Shown: positions 32,703 to 40,356 of the stretch, piece by piece
How positions within the stretch are numbered: position 1 is the stretch's first letter
Layout: the number at the start of each line of letters is the position of its first letter
NCBI GenBank assembly: GCA_034509425.1
Contig: JAVTVJ010000558.1
Coordinates: 1-64,000, forward strand
Length of the DNA stretch: 64,000 nt
Source of the DNA: Eopsaltria australis
Lineage: Eukaryota; Chordata; Aves; Passeriformes; Petroicidae
Reading direction: 5' to 3'
Notes under the pieces: model-generated
Told to the model about the DNA's origin: nothing
Database searches by the model: none
What the model saw: the letters and a program-made list of their open reading frames with translations, nothing else
Translations under genes and position numbers: made by a program

Positions 32703-34760
32703 ATGGGCAACCAACTGTCAAGAAAGAACCGAGAGATTTCTAGTTTATATTATTCTGTTAAACTTAGACTACAAGATAGCGGGGAAAATTTTGATAAGAT
32801 TCTGTTAAGAAAATTTGTAAAGTGGATCATTAAGTATGTGCCCTTTTCACAGCCTTCCGTTGTTCTAAGAGTTCAGTTTTGGGATGATGTGGGACAAAAG
32901 TTAACAGAGTTTTTCGAACGAGGAGATGATTCAGTTAGACAGTTTTTCCCTTTACAAGTTTTAATTTATCGTGTCTGGGCGAGTAATGGGGAGAGTTTGA
33001 GAGTTGCCGATGTTGAAACCCCTGCCCCATATGAACCCCCTATCTCCCTCGATCCCGACCCCGCTACCCCGAGTAGTCAACCCACGCAGGTATCCCCCGA
33101 TTGCCGTGGGCGCGGGGGAGAAATCCGGGGTGCTAAAGACCCCGACCCGCGCGGGAAGACCACCGACCCCTTCTGTCCCGGGACGGGCCAACCCGAGACA
33201 GACCCTACCCTTACCCTCATTCCTAACCCCTCTCCCCCAGTCGCGCCTGTTGCGCCCAGTCCCCCCGGTTACCGTAGTTGCTTAGATTTTCTAACGGCGC
33301 CACATAAAGATGGCGACAAAGAAACACGAACTGCGCCACAGGATGGCGGGGTGACCGTTAGAGAAATGCCGCATTGCGGCACTTGCTGTTCGAAGTGCGC
33401 GCGCGCGGGAGATCGCGGCGAGGAACACCTAACCCACTCCCCTAGCCCTACCCCCCTGGCGTCGATTGGCCACGCGTCGGTCCCACCCTCTGCGGCCGGA
33501 GATGTCAATCCGACGGGTCCCCTCCCGCCTTCCCTGCTCCACCCCCCAACACCCTCCACCCCTGCCGTCACGCACCCCGCCCACCTTCCTGTCTCCTCCC
33601 CTGGGAACCCCGCCCCCCTTCCACTTTCCCACGCCCAGGCTTCCAGTTCCCACGGGTCTGAGCCGGGAGGGGGGATGACGGAGGCTTGCCAAGCCTTCGC
33701 AGCTGCAGCCATTCCATTCGCTGCTCCAGTTACATACAACCGGCAAGGGTTAAACCCACGGTGGGAACCACTGTCGCAGTGGATCATTAAAGATATTTGT
33801 AAGGCAGGAAAGGATTTTGGCCGAAATTCATCATATTTTAAAAGTCTAGTTAATGCAACCTTCGAGTCATCCACCCTGGTATCAAAAGACATTAAGAATT
33901 TAATGACAAGTTTACTATTAGAACCCCAATATTGGGTGTGGGAGAAGAAGTGGAGGAGAGAACTCCACAAGCTGCTTGAGATATACAAAAGAGACCCTAA
34001 TAAAGCAGCACTTACTATGGATCACCTAGCGGGTGATGGGAACTTTTCTAAGCCCCAAGATCAAGCTGCGAACGTGCCAGAGGAGGTGTTGCATGAAATC
34101 CAGAATGTGGCAAAGAGGATTTTGTTTAGTATTCCCGTAGACCTGGCACCAATTAAAAGCTATGCTGATATCAAGCAGGGACCCAATGAAAGCTTTGTAA
34201 TCTTTGTAGACCGCCTTCGCGAAGCGATGGCTCGGACAATTACTAATCCCGATCTGCTACGGGAAATGCTTCTAGAAATGGTAAGGCAGAACGCTAATGA
34301 GGACTGCCGCCGTATCATAGATACCCTACCCGCCGAACCACCCCCTTCCATTGACTTAATTACCGAGAGGTGCTCTGAGATCCGGGAAAAACCAGACAAA
34401 GAAACTAGAGATTCCCATCCAAGGGTCAAACCCACCGTGTTTACCACTGAAACGGACACTAGTCCCAAACCGAAATGCTTTAATTGTGGGCTCCCTGGAC
34501 ACTTTGCTAAAAACTGTAAAAAGCCAAAACCATCAGCGCCGAAACCAATGTCTAACAACAATAATACTAATGCCACTGCACCCCCGAGCACAGTGTCGTT
34601 CCAGCAGCCACTGACATCTCAAAATGTCGTGATGCCGCCATGGATGATGTCCCCGCTGGCGTTTCCCTGGTCGACCCAAATGTCAACCGGTATGTTCCCC
34701 ACTCCGGGAAACGGGGATGGGAGCGTGGAGCAGCGTCACGCTCCCCAGCCAACAAATTAA
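32703..34760 (+). CDS. gag: gag polyprotein (E3), open
   Basis: 685 aa from the ATG at 32703, chosen because it gives Met-Gly for myristoylation and is the first ATG after the leader. A TTG 9 nt upstream is in frame but is not a likely start. The matrix-like domain spans about 1-105 and resembles betaretroviral matrix in its spacing of 'FVKWIIKYVPF'. A Pro-rich GC-rich linker covers about 105-325. Capsid spans about 330-560, with 'PQYWVWEKKW' and the major homology region 'IKQGPNESFVIFVDRL' near 490-505. There is a single zinc knuckle, 'CFNCGLPGHFAKNC', at 592-605. A PSAP late-domain-like motif follows at 610-613. No second knuckle is present. The gag-pro shift site GGGAAAC is at 34706-34712. 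Builds the particle at the plasma membrane. Confidence 0.93.
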   Translation: MGNQLSRKNREISSLYYSVKLRLQDSGENFDKILLRKFVKWIIKYVPFSQPSVVLRVQFWDDVGQKLTEFFERGDDSVRQFFPLQVLIYRVWASNGESLRVADVETPAPYEPPISLDPDPATPSSQPTQVSPDCRGRGGEIRGAKDPDPRGKTTDPFCPGTGQPETDPTLTLIPNPSPPVAPVAPSPPGYRSCLDFLTAPHKDGDKETRTAPQDGGVTVREMPHCGTCCSKCARAGDRGEEHLTHSPSPTPLASIGHASVPPSAAGDVNPTGPLPPSLLHPPTPSTPAVTHPAHLPVSSPGNPAPLPLSHAQASSSHGSEPGGGMTEACQAFAAAAIPFAAPVTYNRQGLNPRWEPLSQWIIKDICKAGKDFGRNSSYFKSLVNATFESSTLVSKDIKNLMTSLLLEPQYWVWEKKWRRELHKLLEIYKRDPNKAALTMDHLAGDGNFSKPQDQAANVPEEVLHEIQNVAKRILFSIPVDLAPIKSYADIKQGPNESFVIFVDRLREAMARTITNPDLLREMLLEMVRQNANEDCRRIIDTLPAEPPPSIDLITERCSEIREKPDKETRDSHPRVKPTVFTTETDTSPKPKCFNCGLPGHFAKNCKKPKPSAPKPMSNNNNTNATAPPSTVSFQQPLTSQNVVMPPWMMSPLAFPWSTQMSTGMFPTPGNGDGSVEQRHAPQPTN

Positions 34761-35509
34761 AGGCTGCAACCAGCGGGAGCTCCGTGCCATCCCCATCGCG
34801 AACTTTAGAAACACCCGATGGAGCGCCGGAGCGAGAGGTATGTTACCGATATGACATCGTCACTGCTTTTACCTTGCATTTAGTATCGGGGGAATTCCAG
34901 CACGTTGCAGTGACTCTGAAACACCCACCCCCACACTCAATGACTGTATTATTAACCGGAGACTCTTCTCGGGGACCTCCGGGAATCTATGTTATTCCTG
35001 AAATTAGAGACTACCGCCCAGGGAAGAACCTGTCTTTAGCTATATGCCCAAATACAACTCCCTGGTTTCTTCCCAAAAATACATGGATCGGGCAAGCCAT
35101 CGTTTTACCTGACTGCCTGCCAAGAGATCGACGTACCCCATGTATTTGGTGGACCGAGGTCGTCGGAAAAGACAAACCTATCATAGACTGTAAAATAGAC
35201 AATGGGAGATCTTCCTTTCACAGTTATGGACTCTTAGACACAGGTGCTGATGTTACTATCATTTCACAAGCTGAATGGCCCAGAGAGTGGGGAACCAAGG
35301 AAGCCTCCCAAGGCCTTTACGGCGTAGGAGGCCCGGTTGCCCCAAAAAAGAGCACCTCCAACATCATAATCCAAAGCCCCGATGGACATACGGCCTCAGT
35401 TAAACCCTTTGTCCTTCCCCTAGGGTTCAATTTGATAGGCAGGGACGTAATGTCCCAATGGGGGGCGACCCTAGAAATTCCCCGAATACCACCGAAGGGG
35501 GATTTCTAG
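34640..35509 (+). CDS. pro: pro: dUTPase-like remnant plus aspartic protease (E3)
   Basis: Open -1 frame relative to gag. It is expected to be translated only after the slip at 34706-34712, so the functional N-terminus is in gag and the ATG at 34640 is not a start. The first part has the degenerate dUTPase-like block ('RGPPGIYVIPEIRDY', 'PWFLP', 'QAIVLP') shared with E2 and E4. Protease follows with '[12 protein letters not shown]' (active Asp codon 35237-35239) and 'GRDVMSQWGA'. Ends with TAG at 35507-35509, immediately after the GGATTTC slip site. Processes Gag and Pol precursors. Confidence 0.88.
   Translation: MDDVPAGVSLVDPNVNRYVPHSGKRGWERGAASRSPANKLKAATSGSSVPSPSRTLETPDGAPEREVCYRYDIVTAFTLHLVSGEFQHVAVTLKHPPPHSMTVLLTGDSSRGPPGIYVIPEIRDYRPGKNLSLAICPNTTPWFLPKNTWIGQAIVLPDCLPRDRRTPCIWWTEVVGKDKPIIDCKIDNGRSSFHSYGLLDTGADVTIISQAEWPREWGTKEASQGLYGVGGPVAPKKSTSNIIIQSPDGHTASVKPFVLPLGFNLIGRDVMSQWGATLEIPRIPPKGDF
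34706..34712 (+). promoter_or_regulatory. gag-pro -1 frameshift heptamer GGGAAAC (E3)
   Basis: G GGA AAC is in phase with gag codons (Pro-Gly-Asn) and after a -1 slip the reading continues as Lys-Arg in the open pro frame. The heptamer is conserved in E2 and E4 at the same codons. Confidence 0.8.
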
Positions 35510-38247
35510 GGGGGGTCACTGCTGCACGCACCACCCCTGCCATTAAATGGCTGACTGATCAACCAGTCAGGGTGGAGCAGTGGCCCCTAAGAGATGACAA
35601 ACTGCGTGTTTTGGAACAACTAGTTGAAGAACAGCTAAAAAAAGGTCATCTAGCGCCCTCCTCAAGCCCCTGGAACACCCCGGTGTTTGTCATCAAAAAG
35701 TCGGGGAAGGACAAATGGCGACTCCTCCATGACCTCCGCGCTGTTAACAAGGTCATGGAGGAGATGGGCCCATTACAGCCTGGCCTCCCGTCACCGTCAA
35801 TGTTACCAAAGGGATGGCCAGTCGCCATTATTGACATAAAGGACTGCTTTTTTAGCATTCCCTTGAATCCAGCTGACGCGCCCAGGTTCGCCTTCTCTGT
35901 TCCAAGGAAAAACAGAGAAGCGCCGATGAAGAGATACCATTGGCTAGTACTGCCCCAGGGAATGAGGAATTCCCCGGTAATATGCCAATGGTACGTCTCC
36001 GAGGTGCTTTCTCCCATTAGGAAGGCGTACCCCAAAGCACGGATAGTCCATTACATGGACGATGTTTTAGTGTGCACGCCAGAAAAGAGTTTGCTGGACA
36101 TGACCCTGACCGCTGTCGTCGAAGCCATCCAAGCTGCAGGAATGGAAATTCAGACAGAAAAAATCCAATACCAAGAACCCTGGAAGTATCTAGGTGTTAA
36201 AATTACGGAGAGAACAATCGTCCCGCAGCTTCTTCAAATAGAGCAGAACCCCAAGACACTTCGACAATTACACCAGCTTTGCGGATCTATCAATTGGATC
36301 AGACCCCTTCTAGGACTGCAGACGGCAGAACTTGCGCCGCTGTTCCAGTTGCTTCGAGGTGGACACGCGTTGGACAGCCCCATTGAGATTACCCCTGAGG
36401 CGGCGCGGGTGATTGATAAGGTATTGTTTACCATCAAAACACGAAGGGCACATCTCACCAACCCTGATCTCCCATTTAGATACATTATCTTGGGAAAGAC
36501 ACCATCATATTATGGGTTGGTATTTCAGTGGGACGAGGGGGCTAAAGATCCACTCTTAATCATAGAGTGGGTGTTCTTGCCCCACTGTCTGTCCAAAACT
36601 ATCTCGAGGCCACAAGATTTGGTGGCAGAGCTCATTACACGAGCTCGGCGGCGGCTTCGCACCCTGGCGGGGTGCAACTTTACATGCATAACAATCCCCT
36701 GGAAATTAGATCAATTTGAGAGTGTTTTGCAAGAAAGTGAAACCCTTCAATTAGCCTTGGACAGCTACATTGGCCAAATTGAAAGCAAAAAACTAAAACA
36801 TGATTTATTTAACACCTTGTTTCAATTGGCTCCCAAATTCGTACAAAGTAGAACCCCAATTCACGACGCTATGACGGTTTTCACTGACGGCTCTGTGTCA
36901 TCTCACAAGTCCGTTTTGACTTGGAGAGATCCAGTTTCCCTCGAGTGGGACGAGGAAGTTCACGTTGTGGAGGGCTCTCTACAGATCGCTGAACTGGCCG
37001 CAGTCGTCAGAGTGTTCGAAAGGTTTCAAGAGCAACCTATCAATTTGGTAACTGATTCGGCTTATGTGGCCGGAGTAGTGTCCAGGGCAGAACATTCTTT
37101 ACTGAAGGAGGTACCAAACCAGAAACTATTTGGCCTGCTTGCGAGACTGATTGAGCTCCTGTCCCACCGCAAGCACCAATATTATGTTGTGCATGTGAGG
37201 TCGCATTCAGGCCTCCCTGGTTTTATCTCAGAGGGGAATGCGAGGGCTGACGCCCTGGCGATGCCTGTCATGCAGTGTAACATCCCAGACATCTTTGCAC
37301 AGGCACGCCTGAGCCACCAATGTTACCATCAAAATGCGCCAGCCCTCCGGAGAATGTTTGGTCTTTCTCTGGAGCAGGCTCGTGCCATAGTGGCCACATG
37401 CCCGAGTTGTCAATCATTCCAGATACCATCATTTAACCAAGGAGTAAACCCAAGGGGGATCAATTCTAACGAGATCTGGCAAATGGACGTAACCCACTTC
37501 TCTCCCTTTGGCAGGCTCAAGTATGTTCATGTATCAGTAGACACGTTTTCAGGAGCAGTATTTGCGTCTGCCCATATGGGAGAGAAGGCACGAGATGTCA
37601 AAAGACACCTAACAATGGCATTCTCTGTGCTGGGAGTCCCGAAAGAAATCAAGACTGACAATGGCCCTGCATATACCTCCGCTACCATCAGAGGATTTAT
37701 GCAGGGCTGGGGTGTCAAACATACTACCGGCATTCCTCACTCTCCTACTGGGCAAGCCCTAGTAGAGAGGAAACATCGAGATTTGAAAAGGCTCCTTGTA
37801 CAACAGCGGGGAGAGGCAGAGGGAAAGTCGCCCATTGAGCGCCTCTGCAAGGCTCTAATAACTCTAAATTTCCTAAATTGCTCCGAAAGTGAGCCGACTC
37901 CCCCCGTATTTAGACATTTTACGAATTCGGCCCGAAGTAAATTGGCAGAACGTCCACCAGTGTTGTACAAGGATCCTGAAAGTCAGCAAATTATGGGGCC
38001 AGCGCCGCTAATCGTCTGGGGAAGGGGATACGGTTGTGTCTCCACCCCAGGCGGACCGCGCTGGCTCCCGGCAAAAAATATTAAGCCTTTCAGAAAGGAG
38101 TGCTATGACCCCTCCACGACACCCGGACAAGACGACTCGACGGCGTGGAAGCGTCGAAAGAAGAAAATACAACATCCACAACGAAAAGATCCAAAGATGA
38201 TGGACCTAAACCAACCTGCTATTCTCGCAAGAAGAAACAGCATTTAA
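35458..38247 (+). CDS. pol: pol: reverse transcriptase, RNase H, integrase (E3), open
   Basis: A 929-codon open frame in the -1 frame of pro, read after the slip at 35500-35506; the ATG at 35458 is incidental. Numbering is from that ATG. RT: '[13 protein letters not shown]', palm 'IIDIKDCFF', 'LVLPQGMRNSP', and YMDD at 199-202. RNase H: D477, E512, D533 and D598 in 'FTDGS', 'IAELAAVV', 'VTDSAYVAG', 'ADALA'. Integrase: HHCC zinc site ('HQCYH' near 620, 'CPSC'), catalytic D677, D734 and E770 with the canonical 35-residue spacing between the last two, then the C-terminal domain 'VWGRGYGCVS' and a basic tail 'AWKRRKKK'. All catalytic residues are present and no break is seen. Copies RNA into DNA and integrates it. 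Confidence 0.94.
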   Translation: MGGDPRNSPNTTEGGFLGGVTAARTTPAIKWLTDQPVRVEQWPLRDDKLRVLEQLVEEQLKKGHLAPSSSPWNTPVFVIKKSGKDKWRLLHDLRAVNKVMEEMGPLQPGLPSPSMLPKGWPVAIIDIKDCFFSIPLNPADAPRFAFSVPRKNREAPMKRYHWLVLPQGMRNSPVICQWYVSEVLSPIRKAYPKARIVHYMDDVLVCTPEKSLLDMTLTAVVEAIQAAGMEIQTEKIQYQEPWKYLGVKITERTIVPQLLQIEQNPKTLRQLHQLCGSINWIRPLLGLQTAELAPLFQLLRGGHALDSPIEITPEAARVIDKVLFTIKTRRAHLTNPDLPFRYIILGKTPSYYGLVFQWDEGAKDPLLIIEWVFLPHCLSKTISRPQDLVAELITRARRRLRTLAGCNFTCITIPWKLDQFESVLQESETLQLALDSYIGQIESKKLKHDLFNTLFQLAPKFVQSRTPIHDAMTVFTDGSVSSHKSVLTWRDPVSLEWDEEVHVVEGSLQIAELAAVVRVFERFQEQPINLVTDSAYVAGVVSRAEHSLLKEVPNQKLFGLLARLIELLSHRKHQYYVVHVRSHSGLPGFISEGNARADALAMPVMQCNIPDIFAQARLSHQCYHQNAPALRRMFGLSLEQARAIVATCPSCQSFQIPSFNQGVNPRGINSNEIWQMDVTHFSPFGRLKYVHVSVDTFSGAVFASAHMGEKARDVKRHLTMAFSVLGVPKEIKTDNGPAYTSATIRGFMQGWGVKHTTGIPHSPTGQALVERKHRDLKRLLVQQRGEAEGKSPIERLCKALITLNFLNCSESEPTPPVFRHFTNSARSKLAERPPVLYKDPESQQIMGPAPLIVWGRGYGCVSTPGGPRWLPAKNIKPFRKECYDPSTTPGQDDSTAWKRRKKKIQHPQRKDPKMMDLNQPAILARRNSI
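35500..35506 (+). promoter_or_regulatory. pro-pol -1 frameshift heptamer GGATTTC (E3)
   Basis: G GAT TTC directly precedes the pro stop; the -1 frame continues into RT. The same heptamer is at 59852-59858 in E4. It resembles the type used at the betaretroviral pro-pol junction. Confidence 0.8.
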
Positions 38248-38479
38248 AAAGACTTTAATGCCCTTAAATACCTCCCTCCCCCATTCCTACCCCTTCCCTG
38301 AGACCCCTTCTTACCTTTCCCTCTCCCTAAGACCTCCTCCTACCTAGTGTTAGAGTGGTAAAGAGGGGAGATGGGAGGGGAAAGACGTCAGATGAGGGAA
38401 AGGAAGTCATCAGTAAATATTAGGTGCTGTACTTACCCCTCAATCATGTGTTTTACTTACCCCAGGAAAAGCGGTAACG
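38248..38479 (+). promoter_or_regulatory. pol-env spacer with env splice acceptor (E3)
   Basis: A CT-rich block (38262-38340) is followed by 'TTTTACTTACCCCAG' ending at 38464, a plausible 3' splice site 15 nt before the env ATG. A purine-rich stretch lies at 38356-38405. Confidence 0.6.
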
Positions 38480-39838
38480 ATGGTGAGAATCCTTGGAGCC
38501 CTCGAGCCTGTGCGAGTCATCCTTTTGTTTGCTGCCATAACATCCCTAACACCGACAAGCAGAGGTTGGCTGGTCCAACAGCCCAGAGAGAACGTTTGGG
38601 TAACGCTCGCCAAGGCATTGAAACAAGATAGCATGTGTCTGAGCATGCATTCCGCAAACGATCCCATGTCGACTTGCCTAGTAGGTATCCCCCTGCGAAG
38701 AGATGACACCTCCTTCGCAGGTAAAAGGCCCGAACCAGTTGACAACTGGGACGCGTGGATGAAGACCCTCCCACATGCACCAGAGGAACCCCAAGAATTG
38801 GCGCTGTTGGGGTCCTCCAAAGCAGACTTTTGTATTGGCTTTGATTACTTCCCTAGTTTAGAAGATGCCAAGAAATTTGGAAGATATGGTAAAATTCCAT
38901 ACAAATATGTGCATCCCCTAAAAAGATCAGTTTACAGTCTTGAAAATTGGTGTAACTATACTATGAGATCTGTCTCCAACCCATCCAAGTCCACGCCAGT
39001 CCCGAAGACTCTCCCCTCCGGTGTGTTTTTAATCTGTGGGGATAGAGTCTGGGCCGGGATTCCATCCCGTCTTTCAGGTGGGCCATGCACGTTGGGCCAA
39101 CTCACCCTCATGACCCCCAACAAGACTCAAATTTTTGAATGGAGAAAATTCTATAATTTGACCCGTCAAAAAAGATCACTCGAAACTTGGGATGAAAATT
39201 GCAATTCGGCTGTTGAACATTGGAGTTTTTCAAAGAGGGTGGCTGCCTCCATATTCGTGCCCTGGGTGGCGGCAGCTAAGGCCTTGGGGGAATTAGGCCA
39301 TTTAGAGTGTTGGCTTGGCAGACAAGCCAACCTCACGTCCCGGGCATTGACCCAACTGCTAGAAGATGAGGACACTACTAGGCACGCCACCCTGCAGAAC
39401 AGGGCGGCGATTGACTTTCTCCTCCTTGCACACGGGCACGGGTGCGAGGACTTCGAAGGGATGTGTTGTCTTAACTTGTCGTCCAACGCGAAGAGTATTC
39501 AAGCAACGCTCCAGGAAATGCGCGGGCACATAGGCCAACTGAAAGTTGAGAGTAAAGACTGGCTCCAACACATGCTAGATGGACTTGGACTTTCTTCGTG
39601 GGCTGTTGGGCTGATAAAATCCTTGTTGTGGATTCTCGTTATTATCGTTATCGTTTTGCTGTTGTTTGCATGTTTAAAAAATGTTGTAGTAAGTTTACTC
39701 AGAAAAACGTTCTTAGAAAAAAGAAAAGGGGGAGATGTAGGAGTGGTAAGCATGGAATTAAAACCCCAGAAACCCCGTGAGAATTTGTGGTGGAAAGATC
39801 CTAGTTCCACCCCCAGGATAAAGACGTCTGGGGTATAG
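38480..39838 (+). CDS. env: env, alpharetrovirus-like envelope (E3), open
   Basis: 452 aa. The start is the first ATG after the probable acceptor (context AACGATGG) and leads into a hydrophobic signal peptide (about 13-22). SU includes 'ENVWVTLAK' (37-45) and 'PMSTCLVGIP'. Furin-type site RQKR at 229-232. TM has Cys 241 and Cys 277 flanking a hydrophobic internal fusion segment, a helix with the immunosuppressive-like 'LQNRAAIDFLLL' from 305, CX6CC at 322-330 and a membrane anchor about 380-400. N-glycosylation sequons include 'NYT', 'NKT' and 'NLT'. Residues from about 420 to the end (33 aa) are encoded within U3 of the 3' LTR. The SU is compact (about 200 residues mature). Would mediate receptor binding and fusion; no receptor can be named. 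Confidence 0.93.
   Translation: MVRILGALEPVRVILLFAAITSLTPTSRGWLVQQPRENVWVTLAKALKQDSMCLSMHSANDPMSTCLVGIPLRRDDTSFAGKRPEPVDNWDAWMKTLPHAPEEPQELALLGSSKADFCIGFDYFPSLEDAKKFGRYGKIPYKYVHPLKRSVYSLENWCNYTMRSVSNPSKSTPVPKTLPSGVFLICGDRVWAGIPSRLSGGPCTLGQLTLMTPNKTQIFEWRKFYNLTRQKRSLETWDENCNSAVEHWSFSKRVAASIFVPWVAAAKALGELGHLECWLGRQANLTSRALTQLLEDEDTTRHATLQNRAAIDFLLLAHGHGCEDFEGMCCLNLSSNAKSIQATLQEMRGHIGQLKVESKDWLQHMLDGLGLSSWAVGLIKSLLWILVIIVIVLLLFACLKNVVVSLLRKTFLEKRKGGDVGVVSMELKPQKPRENLWWKDPSSTPRIKTSGV
39717..39735 (+). promoter_or_regulatory. polypurine tract of E3
   Basis: Purine-only run ending in AAAAGGGGGAGA just before the 3' LTR TG; it is also part of the env reading frame. Confidence 0.9.
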
Positions 39839-40356
39839 TCTGAATGCTGACCACTCCTATGACTCCTCCTCGTTGCTTGTCACTGGTTTTCCTGTTCGTC
39901 TATCCAAGTTTGATCCTTTCCCTTCTTCCAGAGAGTTCTCAGTTCTGTACATTGTGATTTGTCTGTTGCCGGTTATCCCCCCCCCGGTTCCTTACCATTG
40001 GAAGTAAACCCCTGTCCCTTCCCCAACTCCACCCCTTCGGTCGTTCCCTATTGGCCCTCATGTTCCGTTATGTACCCTTGCATGAGCTAGCTCGAGGCTC
40101 TTCTGCCCCGGGATTGAGAGCAATAAAGTACTCTGTTACCCAAGGCGAGAGTCCTCCCTGATTCTCCGCGGCACCCCAGGAAAATCCTAGGATCCTCCGA
40201 CGCTCCCTCTCTCCTAGGAGACGGCTAGTCTCCCACGTCTGTCAAGCGAAAGCTTAGGACATTCGTGGTCCGCTGGGAGGGGACGGGGCAACCACCGGCA
40301 GGAGGCTCCCGGGACGGGGATCCGCAGAAAAACCCCTCAGCGGCTTTTCTGCGGCA
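39736..40356 (+). repeat. 3' LTR of E3 (class II family 'd')
   Basis: 621 bp, TGTAGGAGTG...TCTGCGGCA, AATAAA at 40122-40127. Six substitutions and a shorter C-run relative to the 5' LTR. The first 103 bp encode the env C-terminus and stop. Followed directly by the CTGAAG duplication and the rest of the G reverse transcriptase. Confidence 0.95.

Larger units (their letters stand above)
31716..40356 (+). mobile_element. E3: coding-complete class II provirus nested in G
   Basis: An 8,641-bp provirus with LTRs of 622 and 621 bp and a perfect 6-bp duplication CTGAAG (31710-31715 and 40357-40362) copied from the G reverse transcriptase gene. Order: 5' LTR, Lys-like primer site, leader with splice donor, gag (685 aa), pro (-1), pol (-1, to 38247), splice acceptor, env (452 aa), polypurine tract, 3' LTR. 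I found no stop or frameshift in any of the four genes, and catalytic motifs are present in pro, RT, RNase H and integrase. The LTRs differ by six substitutions and one C-run length difference. Gag-pro-pol is betaretrovirus-like; env is alpharetrovirus-like. Whether it is expressed or functional cannot be judged from sequence. Confidence 0.95.
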
